Below are positions 22,535-34,963 of a DNA stretch of 64,000 bases, one piece after another. This DNA comes from Phragmites australis. Lineage: Eukaryota; Streptophyta; Magnoliopsida; Poales; Poaceae. Position 1 is the stretch's first letter. Every line of letters begins with the position of its first letter. The stretch is from the NCBI RefSeq assembly GCF_958298935.1, contig NC_084940.1, positions 6,540,001 to 6,604,000 of the forward strand, written 5' to 3'. A program made the position numbers and the translations under genes. Under the pieces are notes generated by a model. It was given only the letters and a program-made list of their open reading frames with translations, ran no database searches and had not been told where the DNA came from.

Positions 22535-25500
22535 CTAGAGGACGTCCATCGTCTTGGCGTGCTGGCGCCGCCTCATGCCGTCGGCATCGTGCGTCTCGTC
22601 GACCTCGGCGTCGCCGCCCTCTGTCACGACGGAGGACATGTTGCTGCAGGCCACCTCGGAGCTTATGGCGGCCAGCGGTAGCCTCGCGCTGAACTTGTGG
22701 CGGCAGCTGAGGCAGGTGATCTGGAGCAGCATCGCGTTGACCTGGCGCACGGCGTGCTCGCGGAGCGCGTGGGCGCGGCTCAGCTCCACCTGCGCCTGCC
22801 GCCGCATGCGCTTGGCGCCCGCCAGCTCCTGCTCGGCCAGCTCCGCGTGCCGCTTCGCCTGCGCGCGGGCCTCGTCCGCCTCCGCCTTCTCCGCCATCGC
22901 CTGCCGCAGCTGCTCCCGCGGCTCCTCCTCCTTCGCCCTCGCCGCGGCCAGCGCCTCGACGCCAGGCTCGCCCCCGTCCCCGAACCCGCCGCCGCAGACC
23001 CCGATGGACAGCTGCAGCTGCATGGCGACGTCGTCGCCCTGCGAAGAAAGGGCGGGAGAGCGTGGCGCGCCGCAGTATGCCGCCATACCCGGCGCGGCAC
23101 TGCCCGCGCCGCTGCAGGACTGCGGCATGAGCTGCAGCTCTAGATTGTGCCCACCGCGGTATTCGGAAGGTGGCGTCCGTGGCGACGGAACCTGGTCGAA
23201 CCGGTGGAACGCGGCCGCCGCGGCGGCAGGGCTCGGCAGTGCTGGGCCAGGCCAGGCCACCGGGCTGATGACAATGTCGCTGGACGGGCTGGTGCTCGAC
23301 ACGGTCCGTGACAGCGACATGGCCAGCGGCGCCTGCTGCTGCGACACGGCACCAGAAGCAGCTACACCGGCGCCGCCGCCGCCGCCACACGCCGGCGACA
23401 CGTCCACCATTGCCCGGCCGGCATTGCAGGTGTCCTGGTGCTCTATGAAGCTCTCCACCCTGTACATTGCACACGCACATACACCACATTAGACCACTAA
23501 TCACATTAGCATGCTGCGCTCTTTAACCTGTCAATGATCAAACAGTGCCGCATCATTTGGGAACAAACAAAGAACATCTCAGTACAAAAGACGACCAACC
23601 GAAGAACAGAAAAGCCGAGAACCAGAGAGACTTTATTGCATGTGTGAGCGTGAGACGATGAATTTACGTTGCTGCTCGCTCGGCTGGGGGATCCAAAGAG
23701 TCCGGCCGGCCTCGGAGGCAGCTTGTCAGGCGTGGAGTTTTGGGCCCTGGCGGGGCTGCCTTCGCCGCTGCAGCGCGAACACAAAGCCGAAACCCCCAAG
23801 CCAAATGCAGCGGCGGGTAGCGCCTATCTTTCAAACACATGCCCAACTATAGATGCAAATTCAAATAGATGAATTTAAAGGTAACCACGATCCGTTTAGC
23901 CAATAACACTAATTTTATGAAAATTTGTTCAATTTAAAAATATAAAGTTATTAATTAAACTAAAAATAATAAGTGGATATACTTATTAGGTTCACTCAAT
24001 TGCACTGTATGCCCAACCAAAGAAGTCAGAGCAAAGCAGCCAATACGCACGACCCACACACAAACACGCATGCACAAAAAGGAAGGCGCTGCCCCCTCGG
24101 GAATTGTGCTCTGGTCCTCTTGGAAAGTAAATTTTATAATAAGATATCTTACAAAGATATTCTTTCTTTTGCGATGATACGCCCAATCTAACCAATAAAT
24201 TATAAGATAGATAATATGGATGAAATTTATAAAAAAAATTCTGAACATGTTTCTATAAAATTTGCTTCCCCCGGTCTCTCCTCTTTTTCCTTTCCTGTTA
24301 ATGCCATAATAATAGTAGAATTCCGAAAAGGAGAGCAGAGTTGACGTCGACACAGTGTGATGTTAGCTCGAGCTTGTTTGGCAGAGCATCAATTCTGAGA
24401 CTCATGTTTAATGATTTATACTTAATCTAGAGTTTGTAAGTTAAATTAAAGTGGTTTATGCTTTATTTTTAATATAAAATACGAAGGAAATTCCTAATTT
24501 GTTTTCAACTTCTGCTCCAAAAATTTCTAAAGCTAAAAATATGTAGCTCTAATAAATTTTTGAGTTAGACTTAGTATAAAATACAAGAAAATGACTCAAA
24601 TATTCCTAATTTGTGCTGACCTATTGCTCTAAGAATTTTTAGAGCTAGAAATACCTAGCTCTAAAAATTCTTAAAGTTAGATTTGGTATAAAATACGAAA
24701 AAAAATGATTCAAACATTTCTAATTTGTCCTCAACTTCTGCTCCAAGAATTTCTAAAACTAAAATTACCTAATTTTTTTAAAAAAATTAGAGCTGAAGTT
24801 CTACTAAACCAGCCTAAAAATCTCGTCACGAAAAATCCATCAAACTTTCTGCCCCTTATTTTTATTATCCTCAAATCGGATTTTCAAGAATCCAACAAAA
24901 GAAAAGGGGAAAAAGTTTGTGCTGTTTTTTAATCAATTCTTTAGTACTCCTATCTAGTATGGAGATGCAGATCGTGAACAACTACTACTTACCGGGAGAA
25001 GACGCGGCCGCAGTCGCAGGAGTGGCCGCGGGTGCCACAGGTCTTGAGGTGTGCCTTGTAGTCGGAGTGGACGGCGTAGGCCTTGGAGCAGCGGGCGCAG
25101 GCCCACTGCCGGTGGCCGCTGTGCTTGCGGCGGAAGTGCTTCTTGATGCCGACGAGGTCGCCCAGAGCGTGGGAGGGGTCGTGGTGCAGGCAGCTCGGCT
25201 CCGGGCACACGAACACCCGCTTCCGCGCCGCCTCTCCAGCCTCCCGCTTCAGAAGCTTCCACGGCACCTTGTGCCGCCGCCGATGCATCTGCAGGTTCTG
25301 GTCGCGCTGGAACCCCTGCCCGCAGATCTCGCACACGTATCGGTCGGACTCTAGCAGCGTCCGCGGCGACAGCGACACCACCTCCGCGTCCGGGTCTGCA
25401 CCATTGCCGCACCACGCATACGCACGCGTTACTACATGCAGAATAAATCTTGGCATCTACAATACCCTCGCCACCATTCTTGTAAGTATCTGGAGCATAT

Positions 25501-25705
25501 GATGCAGACCGACATGTCTATTATATTGCCGAACGTTTCTTGATGTACCTGGTGTGCCGGCGGGCCGGCGCTTCTTCTTCGTCGTGGTGGCAGCGGTGGC
25601 GGCGGCCGTGGTGGTGGCGATCTGCAGCGAGCGGAACGGCTCCAGCGTGGCCTCGTCCGGAGGCGACCCGGCGCCCGGCGCGCAGAAGCCCAGCATGGGT
25701 GGCAC
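22535..25705 (-). CDS. LPA1-like: INDETERMINATE-domain C2H2 transcription factor, LPA1/SGR5 group
   Basis: Three coding exons on the minus strand, 25549-25705, 24993-25395 and 22535-23459, join in frame (157+403+925 nt) to 494 codons plus stop. All splice sites are GT..AG. Four zinc fingers form the ID domain: C74/C77/H90/H94, C116/C121/H139/H144, C152/C155/H168/C172 and C179/C181/H194/C198, with the family phrase [11 protein letters not shown] before them. The C-terminal part has an LELQL (LxLxL, EAR-like) motif at 293-297, MQLQLSIG at 333-340, and a coiled coil at 366-443 ending in LSCRHKF. This C-terminal pattern is that of the SGR5/IDD14-16 and rice LPA1 group, nuclear factors that act in shoot gravitropism and tiller and leaf angle. 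The KKKRRP stretch at 43-48 may be a nuclear signal. The start at 25705 is the first in-frame ATG; Met4 is an alternative. The gene looks intact. Confidence 0.92.
23460..24992 (-). other. Intron 2 of the IDD gene (1533 bp)
   Basis: It is bounded by GTAAGTAG at the donor side (24992 downward) and TGTACAG at the acceptor (23460 upward) on the minus strand. It interrupts the Arg codon in the VFSR-VESF part of the fourth finger, a usual place in IDD genes. It is much longer than intron 1 (25396-25548, 153 bp) and contains the tandem repeat described next. Confidence 0.88.
24475..24780. repeat. Three diverged ~105-bp tandem units in intron 2
   Basis: Units start near 24475, 24577 and 24687. Each has 'aaaatac', then 'ttcctaatttgt' or a close variant, 'cttctgctccaa.aatttct', and 'agagct/agct..aaa.tacct' or a close variant. 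The third unit is shortened. Confidence 0.75.
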
Positions 25706-25950
25706 GTACTTCTCTTGTTGCTTGATCTTGTGAAGAAGCCGCTAACAATAGTACGGAACAAGAAGAAGAGAAGAAAAATTCCTCCTTTTTTTTTCTATCC
25801 CAGGTTTGATCAGGCGATGAAGACGGAATGGGATGGGATTGGAGTGGATGTATGTATAGCCGCAGAGCGGAGAAGAGATCAACAACCAGATGGGAAACAA
25901 ACAAGAAACGATCGAGAGAGGTGAGTACCGATCGAGTAGTATATATAATA
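25706..25950 (-). promoter_or_regulatory. IDD gene leader and candidate TATA box
   Basis: On the minus strand a TATATATA motif lies at about 25940-25950. A start site some 30 bp downstream would give a leader of about 210 nt. That leader would contain ATGs at 25904 and 25761, both out of frame with the main ATG at 25705 and both reading past it. They could restrain translation if the leader is as proposed. Confidence 0.4.
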
Positions 25951-28900
25951 CAGTAATAAGAACTCAGCTTGTGCTTGGAAGGAATTAAAGAGGGGGAGTG
26001 GGGAAGAAGGGATCTTAGAGAGTTGGAGTTGGCTTTTGTGGGCTGCTACAGACACAGCAGCAAAGAAGAGAGAGAATGAGGAGGACTGGAGGAGGAGGAA
26101 GACAGCTTTCCACCGGCTTTAGGTTTTAGCAGCTTTCTTTGGGGTTACATGGGATGAAAGGAAGGGGAGATAGAGATGCAGTTGGTAAGTACCTGTGGGT
26201 TTGTGTCCTAATTGCCCTCTCATTTCGGCAGCTAGGATAGGAGGATGTGAGACGGAGGGGGGCATCTCAATTGGTAAAGGCCTTTTTGGAGCATGGAAAG
26301 TGAGTTTAGATGCATCCACACATAGATTGATGCGTGGCTGTTCGTTTGTTTGTTTGGGGATTGGATGGAAGCTTGCAATTGTTGTCTAGTGTAGGGTAAA
26401 GAAGAAAATTTCAGTTAGCAGAATTTTAGTCCCATAATCTCCTTAGGTGTTTGAGTTCAGGTAAGCGGTAAACGTTCCACCTGCAAGAGAATCACACATG
26501 TACAATGACTGGACCAAGTAGTAGTAATTCCATTGTGGTCCACGAGGAACTGTCTAATCTCCCCATAGCTTCACTGGAAACTAGCTAGGCTTGCAGAAAT
26601 TTCCCTACTGAAAAAAAAAAGCCAAAGTTAATGCTGGACTGATAAAAAAAACTGGTGCAGTTCTCTGCTTCTCTTGGATATTTTTGTCTGTTATTACTGT
26701 TTATTTGTTAGAGAAAAAGGTGAAAGTTATTGTGGGGTTAACTGCATTATTGTGTTATCCAGAATCCTTTCAGTACAGCTGCTGACTGCAGGGGTTTCAG
26801 TTGGTACTCACTGTTCACCGCACCTTTGTTCTTTCTCCCCGCAAAGGAACTCCAGTATGGCAGTATAATCAGTAAACTACATTTTTTTTTTGTTCATATA
26901 TTAAACTAGATTTTTTGTGTTCTTCATTAAACTAGAATTTTTCCTCATCCCGTGATTAGCACCTAATTAAGATCCTACTGTATGTGAACTTGTCATTCTC
27001 CCGAGAAGGATTCGGCCGGTCTGGTCGAGTTTATTACCTGATAGGAATGGTTGATTTGGAAGCTTGTAGAATTGATAATTCAGTGCCAGTGCTAGATTGT
27101 TTGATCAAGTAAAATAAAATAGGAGATCATCTGCCCTGCCAGTTCAGTAGGTTGCTACTAGGCTCCAAATGGAAGGTTTTCTTGCACCTGGAGGCCGAGT
27201 GATAAGAAGCTGTTTGCAGAGTTTCTGCATGATCCAAAGGGACGGGATTTGTTTGTCAATTTGCTCCCGGTTTATGTGTTTCTCAGATCTGTGTATTGAT
27301 CAGAAGTAAGATGAAGCTACAATCAATACATATCTAATTTTCTTTTTGTATGGTCTCTTCATTCTTCATACGCAAAAGAGTCCAAATATTTCAGCAATCA
27401 AAAGGATCTCATCATCCTTTCGGAAAAAAAAAGGATCTCATCATAAAAAGCATCGAGTAGCCTTTTCTTAGCATAGGTCTACTTGTGCATGTGTGCGTCC
27501 ACCTTGGTTGCTGTTCAAATGTCTGCTTTTCTTTTCCTTTTCCTTTTTCTGTAAAAAAAAGAAAATTTTAGCTGTTCATCTAGAAGGAAAGCAAAGCAAT
27601 TGCTGAAGAACACATTGAGTTGGCATGCAAATATTGAGAACTTTTCACTGGTACTAGTTTACTGAATTTACTGAAACCAACATGCTTGGGGTTCAAAGAG
27701 TAAGTTTCTTCAGTCACATGCTGGGACATCAATTATTCAGTAGGAGTATTTGTAGAGCACAGTAAAAAAGGAGTATTTGTAGAGCAGTATTGTCTTATAC
27801 CCGTACAGGCTACCTGCACACTGATCAGCTCCAAAGATAAACACATAAATCATCAATGTCTGTCTGAACAACTAGAGACAATGGTTATTGAGAGGACCAG
27901 ATAGTTATGACGTTGTCGAGCTGCAGTAACAGGTACAGTTGCCCCCTTGCAGGGATATAAGAATATGTATGTATATATCCAGCATGTGTTTTTCACTAGT
28001 ACATTCTATTCTTCAAATGCAAAAGAAAACAAAATGCAGAAGACTTCCTTAATTATCAGAAGCAAAATGTTCAAGAACACATGTCTACCGTAAGCACCAG
28101 CAGTGTGTTGTAATGATGACCACTACACAACTACAGTACTACTCGTACTCTAAAGCTGCGTCATCTTATCACAAATAGGAAGAAACGAGCCAAAATAAAA
28201 GGCAGAGCACTACAAGCAAAGTTGCCATTCAATAGATGTATGTGAGGGATGGACGTTTAACGATACGTATATAATACATTGTAGAGTTGCATTTGCCTTG
28301 TCCGTGCATATTTCGCGGTGAAAAAGTTGCATGTAGCAAGGGCCAGTGAGCAGCTGCTGCTCCTGCTGGTAAGTTTTTTTTTTACTGAATTTAGGTGGTG
28401 CATAAAAATCAGATAGGTGAGCTACTATAGAAGTTCTGCCAAACAAGGCTAGCACTACTACTGCATAAATGGGATACAGCTGCAAATTTAAAATATTACC
28501 GTCTGCAGCCGTGGAAATGCAGACAAATGTTAAATTGCTTGGCCATTTTTTTTGGGGATTCTCTTCCTTTTTTGGCTGTGTACGGACTGTAGCGCAGAAG
28601 CATGGGAATAGATCGATACGAGAAAAACAACCGCCGGGTCAAGACATGGTCGTCTTATATCCAGTTGCGAGACATGCATGCATCCCCTTTGGCTTTGGGA
28701 GTGATCAAACTAGATCTAGAGGCGCCACAAGTGGCTCACCGCCCATGCATAATGATCTCTGCATCTCGCTGCCGGACAACTCCGGCAAAGTCCTGACCAT
28801 AAACTAAAAGTCAGAAACAAATTCAGAGCGCGACGCCGATTAATTTGAAGCAACGTATTGTTCGTACTATCAAATCGGCTTTCATACTAGAGCTAAGTCA

Positions 28901-31900
28901 GGTGATACAACGTCGATCCGTTTGTACAAGTGGTTTCGCATTTCACCACCAGGCTGCATGCGATCCATTATCCAGGCATGGGTGCACGATGCTGGTCCCT
29001 GCGATGTGTCTGCGTCGTCTCCAGCTAGCTAGGTACGCAGCTCCAAACAGATCGATCGATCAGAAGCTCGAGCTAGGAAACATGCAGGCACCACACTGTA
29101 CTGCTACTAGCTGGACGCACTGGAGTTTGGTAGCGATCGGTCGACTGAAAGCCAGGGCATGGTAGTAGAAACGAAGGGATTATGCAGCCGAGGCGCCGGC
29201 CGGGCCGGGTCCTCCTGTGAACTGACCCAGACCAGCCGATCAATCGACCGGCCGGACAGACATGGCCGGGGCACGCACTGTGCTGCGTTTGGCTATGCCA
29301 AAAGCGATGTGAGGGTCCGCGGGAGGAGGGAGCTAATGCAATTATTCCCCCGCAAAATGCTGTTCCACACATGCATAAAGCGAGTGAGCCTTGTCAAGCT
29401 AGCAGCTTAACTGAGCTGAGCTAGCTTAAAACCAAAGGAATCACGCCCATGGATCGAACCAAACAGGGTTGCTTTGCTGTTAATTCTTCCATGGCCGCCT
29501 CCATGCATGCTCCATGCATCATGGGGTTGTCGCCTCTCTCCTCGCTGTGTTTAATCCGGCTGGGCGTTGTGGATTAGTTGCTTGGATGTATGGTCCCTGC
29601 GTGCGTGCTGCTGTGTGCCCTTACCTTCTTTTTGATCTGTCCGTCTCTTGTGTTTTCAGCAATCTGATCTGACCCGCCATGATCCAAGAGGGGAAAAATG
29701 GAAACTACTTTTACCACAGTAGTTAAGCTAGCGCACCATGAGAAAAACGGTGAAAGTTACTGTGTTCAGTTGTACAAATATTCTGACCATGATGGCAACA
29801 TCTGTACTCGCTAACATTGATATATAGGGCAACGCGGCAAGTAGTACCATTTTTGCTTGTATAGACATTAAAGATCACTAATCAAGTAATGATTCGTCTT
29901 ATCTTGTTATTCACAACCTTTTTCATATGACGATGATCTTGCAACGTTAGGCCATCAAACCAAAGTAAACAGGCTAGGAACAAAGAGCCAATTTAAGCTA
30001 GCTAGGGCCAAATTTCAAGAGATTGTGAATTGTTATGCTCAAGTGAAGGATGCAACGTCACTTCACTGCAACACATCAACAAGACGCATCGGATTTCGAT
30101 CGGACGCATGCATGGTGCATGGAGATGGAGCAAGCGTGACTAAACATCAATTAATGACGATCGTGTTTGGCTGTTACAAGACTGTAGCTAGCTTGAATGT
30201 GCATGCATGCACGCACTGCTGTTCAGCAGGCATCCATGATGGATGACTTGATGAGCCAGTCCTCGACGAGACCAGTGATGCTACTGCATGCAGTACTGCA
30301 GCAGCAACATGAAACATGGGCTGGCCGTGGCCGGCCGGCGCCGCTACAAAACACACAAACTCTCGTCTTGAAGTGTTTGGACGATCTATTCTCGATCAAC
30401 ACGTAACGTATGGGCAGCCATTGGATACCAATGCAAACAGGCTGTTCCAAATCGCCAACGCGACGAGCTGTAGCTTGGTATATATATATGCATGCATGCA
30501 TGAAGCAGGAACCAGGAATACGGAATGGTTATGAAAACTCGATCGCGAGCAAGAATACAAGATCGTGAATAGTAGCTTCACTAGTGTCCACATATATATG
30601 CGTACGGGCTTGTACATATCGTTATATCAATCGATCAGCGGATGGACAGCAGGGAGCAGAACATATGGAGCAGTCGTTGGGCACTTGAAGTGTCCGGTGG
30701 TAAAGACAACCGCTGTGGGTCTCACGTCACATGCATGCAACTGAGTCAGTGCTGCGGCTTGCACGGTTGCACCAGGGCGCCACGCATGCCTACAGTGCAT
30801 GCCGGCCGTAATTCTAGCTAGCCTCTTCGCAAGATTTCAGGCACACCTACGCATACGCATGGCAGCAAGAAATATGAGTGCGTGTACCGGTGCACGTACT
30901 TGGCCAACTCAAGTGTCATGCATGCATGCCACTATACAGGACGTACGATCTATCGAAGAGCGGCTGTGTACAATTGTACCTATAGGTAGAGCTCACATAA
31001 ATGCATGGTATATTTTGATTCATCGCTAGGATTCAGACGAAGTATTTACGTTCTAGTCTAGGCAAGTAGGAAGCAAGTTAATTGTTTAACCCATGTCATG
31101 TCCTGTACCACACTAACATTCATGCATGCATATGAGTTCATCATGGGCAACTTGATTTGTGATCTCCGGAGGAACCTGGCGCCCACGTCGTCCCCCGGTC
31201 GCTTTTCTCAGAAAAAGGCCAGCAAGTGGATCGATCGACCGAAGAATAAGAAGAAGAATATATGCACACACACACAAAGCAGGCGTCGTTTTGTACCCGT
31301 ATACTTTCTCTACTACTCCGGCCATAAAGATTCAGCGAGAAGCTTAATTTGGCTGGACATGTGCATGGTCTCATGGCGGCTGGGTGGCCGTACGCGCCCC
31401 GCCGGATTAGTTTAATGGTGATGGGGCGGTGATGGGCAAGGGAAGAGAAGGGTATAAATACATGTCTCTTTGCTGCTGCAGCTGCACACATGCGAGCCTC
31501 CATGAGGAAAAGGCCAGCGCCGGCCATGATACCTCCATGCGCGCGCACATACGCTAATCATTGTTGGAGCTGGTCGGAGTTGGCAGCGGCGCACACCGAG
31601 ATATCGATGGTCTCTCTTTGTTGGCTTTATTCCTGAAAGATCCTGCCAAAGCCCAAGGCGATCTCGATCGTCCCATATTCCTCATAAAGATCGAGCTAGC
31701 TTTCAGCACATAGTTCAGATATAGTACAGTACTAGAATATATTTTGTGAATTTGTTTTATCATGATGATGCCATTATACTATCTGTTATTTTTGCATGGG
31801 AAACTCACATTTATTTGCATGGTAGTTTGTTAGTTTCATTGCAATTTGAGACGCTGTAGCTGTTGTAGATGTACCACTAGCATGCATGCATATGCATGTT

Positions 31901-32476
31901 TAACGTGAGAACTGTCACGGATGATGGATGATGGCATGTGCCCTTGACAACTACAGAGTGATGTTGAGGCAACATGCGCCATGCTTTCTGAACATGTATG
32001 TAAGCTCTTGTACTTGTGGTCCTGCCAGTTTAGTGTGCCCATGATCGATCGATCAACCTTCAGTTGCCTTGTCCTAGCTGGTTCACTGGCGCCCATGAAC
32101 ATATACGGAGTAATACACGGCATGTAGGTCTTGGAATCATTCGAAGTGTATATATGCCAGAGAACAACTAGAAGAATTTTTGTCACATATACATGGCGCT
32201 GCATATATATTAAGTCACATAATAGAGAATATCTTCGCTTCTAAATATCTTGGAACTAAACTTTTGCAAGCTTTCTTGTAGCAGTTAGTACCATTATTTG
32301 TCAAGAGGCTGGATAAGTCCTTCAATTCCAACGCAAAAAGATTAAATTCTGGCATATATATGCATCTTTTTAAGACACTAGCCCTATGGTTGCACATATA
32401 GGTCACTCGCAGTTGCAGGCATCAGGATACCGAGTTTTTTTATTTTTTTATTTTTTTATTAAAAATTTAAATAAAT
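25951..32476. other. Long intergenic stretch upstream of the IDD gene
   Basis: The first 1-2 kb should contain the IDD promoter. The rest has no coding region that I can support. It is notably rich in CATGCATG and GATCGATC tetranucleotide runs (for example 30488-30503, 30926-30936, 31878-31894). A plus-strand TATA motif at 31453-31460 is listed separately. Confidence 0.45.
31453..31460 (+). promoter_or_regulatory. Isolated TATA box, possible unannotated transcript
   Basis: TATAAATA lies in GC-rich surroundings and is followed by CATGTCTCTTTGCTGCTGCAG. The nearest ATG downstream (about 31490) opens only a short frame, ending before 31640. It could serve a noncoding transcript. I see no known microRNA sequence nearby. 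Confidence 0.3.
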
Positions 32477-32477
32477 A

Positions 32478-32690
32478 GATTTATCGGGGTAATATTTGTA
32501 AAAATAGACGTCTGCTGCCCTCTGAAAGAGCTGCAGCCCTCTGACAGAGCAGGTGGCCTAACCGCCCCCTGAGAGTGTGGCAAGGGGTCTAACCGCCCTC
32601 TCAGAGGGCGGGTAGGGGCAACCGCCCACTAAGAGGGCGGGTAGGTTCGAACCGCCCTCTCAGGGGTAGAGTAGGCCCCACACTGGTTTT
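32478..32690. repeat. Left terminal inverted repeat of the MULE
   Basis: This is a GC-rich block with repeated 'accgccctctcagagggcgg' palindromic text in AT-rich surroundings. It pairs with 38125-38338. Confidence 0.7.
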
Positions 32691-33106
32691 TTTAATTGTA
32701 AATGTATACAATTGCTCAATATTTGAAATTGATATGTTGCAAAAATTGGAATTAAAATGGTTAAAAAGTGGCCAATACGGCATAATGGGGAAGCGATATT
32801 TTGGACTAGTTTACGTATTGTTAGGAGGATACAAAATCAATATTTGTGAACAAATTGTATATATGAAGCACTCGCAGCATATTACGCGGCAATGAGGTTA
32901 CAAACATAAGATTATACATACGGTGAAAAACATTACATGGGACTGTAACCACGAAGATACGATGACAAAAAAAGGTGGCATGTACGGTTCGCATAAAGAC
33001 CTACTTAATAATACGCTGCTCCTAATTATAACATGCCTTAGGGAGTGGAAACATGCCGGGTTACATTAGTTACTCTCTACTGAGTGCACCTAGGATATTT
33101 ACCCTT

Positions 33107-33610
33107 TCACAGGGCATCGAGACCTGTCACCTTAGCGCGACAGGCCCTCTCCCGCTTCCTTGCCCTCTCAGCTTCGCAGACCTGAGCTGTGGTATGGTCA
33201 TGCGTTGTCTTTCTCATACGCTCTTCTTCCTGCCGCTTCAGGCGTAGTTCCTCTTGCTGTTGCTCGTACTCCCAGCGTGCGTAAGCTTCCCTCCTCCACT
33301 GCATGGTCATATCGACCCACCGCTTCTGGTTTTTATTTTGCTCAATGTCGAGCCATTCAATAAAGTCACAGATAGGTGGAGGAGACTGGACAAATAGAAC
33401 AAGATGAGATATTAGTAAAACAGTATGTGAAATTGGGAAAGATGTGGCTGATCTTTGTCGCTATACCGGTAGATACTCATACGGTTCATGTTGAGACTTG
33501 TTGTATTGGTAGTTGGTACACATGAAGAAACGTAGGCCATAGGTGTAGGAAATGTCCTAGGACTCGCGAAGCCTACAACGGTCACCACAGAAGTACATCG
33601 GTGGTTCGAC
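33107..33610 (-). pseudogene. GRF-type zinc finger and coiled-coil tail, MULE cargo
   Basis: In one minus frame 33460-33605 reads YFCGDRCRLRES, a stop, then DISYTYGLRFFMCTNYQ. After an apparent intron the frame at 33107-33395 continues PPPICDFIEWLDIEQ, then a charged helix (WEYEQQQEELRLKRQEEE). The pattern CxCGxxC...GLRFFxC...CxFxxWxD is that of the GRF zinc finger (PF06839) as found in plant nuclease/topoisomerase relatives and transposon cargo. It lies downstream of the plant mobile domain on the same strand and may belong to the same gene. One in-frame stop is present. The function is unknown. Confidence 0.6.
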
Positions 33611-34049
33611 CCCCGGGGGTGAAAATCCCCCAATATTTCTTGGGTGGGCTTGGTGGAGCTGAGGAAAACATTACAATTGAGAGAACTGAGAAATAAGTTG
33701 TGTATCCATACATAAAGGTGGGGTTATTTATGGTGGCGGAGGGCAGGAGTATTGGATTCCCTCTTGAAGAAAGGAGTGGGTGGAAGGGCTTAGCGGGGGG
33801 CAGGAGCATTGGATTCCCTCTTAAAGAATGGAAAAGTTGTGGCATTGATGCTGGGCAGAGATTCCATGTGTCAAGATACATATGTTGCTATTTAATTTTT
33901 GGTAAAAGCTCTCCCGTGTTGTCACTTCTTGTCTATAGCCTGTGCAAGAACAAATGTGTTGTCATTTCACAGTTAAAGCCGAGTGGTGCGGTCAATTCGT
34001 GTCTGCAAATTACGCCAGGACAGAGGTGATGTCATTTAATGGTTAAAGT

Positions 34050-34640
34050 TGAGTCGTAGGAACCACTTCTTCGTGAGCCCTCGTGGATCGGACAAGAACT
34101 CAGGCACGTAGAGGGGGTGCGTTGTCTGTCCGCTGAATCGGGCTGAAGCGCTGATGCATGACGTTCATCCAGTCAGCATCCATGTCGATGACTCCAACGG
34201 CAGCTCTCACGCAAGGTAAGCCTAACAGGTAGGTTATGTCCTACAATGTCAGAGTCATCTCGCCGTAGGGGAGGTGAAAAGTATGGGTCTCAGGCCTCCA
34301 TCGGTCAACCAGGGTAGCTATCAGCGAGCGGTCAAAATAGAATCATCTCGCCGCTGCCTCGGGGTTCTCCGTCGCTCGGGCCTCCACCAAACGACAAAGC
34401 GGTAGGAGTCCCAATGCTGTCAACCTGCACCATTGGGAATAGAAATAAACTGGGGGATGCAATACAGAAATAAATCGGCATATGCGTATGTAAATAGTGA
34501 CATACCGGTGCTTCCAACTATCATGGATCGTAAGTAGCTCTCCAGGGCCATGTGGTCGGAATACCCCTAACTCCGTCTGGTGCACGGCGGACAAGAAGAT
34601 GCGGTGTCTCTTGTCCACTGTAGGGTCAAGAAGCTCGGGG
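34050..34640 (-). pseudogene. Plant mobile domain (MAIN/MAIL-like, PF10536) relic, MULE cargo
   Basis: The minus strand reads VDKRHRIFLSAVHQTELGVF, then after an apparent intron LTALGLLPLCRLVEARA, DRSLIATLVDRWRPETHTF, HLPYGEMTLTL, a stop, and DITYLLGLPC. These are the landmark phrases of the plant mobile domain (WRPETHTFhlp.GEmT.TLqDv..LlGLp). The domain occurs in transposons and in the cellular MAIN/MAIL1 proteins that affect silencing and genome stability. The stop within TLTL*DITY and a frameshift near 34340 break this copy. Confidence 0.75.
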
Positions 34641-34963
34641 TCGAAGGGTCACATCTGCATTAAAACCACATGTATATTAATATATTGCAATATGTATACA
34701 AGAATAATATATATTTAATCAAAATTTACATTGCAACTACATATATATAAATAATACGTACAGTCCGTTACATGAAAATATGTACATAGTTACGTGAACA
34801 GAATATCATATTACATACACGTACAAAACATTACATGAATATATTACGACATGTAGGTATAAATGTAAGGTCCAAATGCAACAGAGAGAACTAAGGCAAT
34901 TACTGTACAAATATAAGAAGGTACGCTAAATACATTCACATTAAACCACGGTCATGTACTCAC

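Noticed and set aside
22458..23504. Longer overlapping minus and plus frames across the last IDD exon
   Set aside because: They are other registers of the GC-rich exon 3, whose frame is fixed by splicing and by the conserved coiled coil.
26110..26150. Possible miR396-like text (CAGCTTTCTTT, CTTTCCACC)
   Set aside because: The pieces are not contiguous, are in the wrong order, and no foldback partner is visible.
33600..33620. tRNA-like GGTTCGACCCC
   Set aside because: It lies in the GRF zinc-finger region and lacks an A-box and cloverleaf partners.
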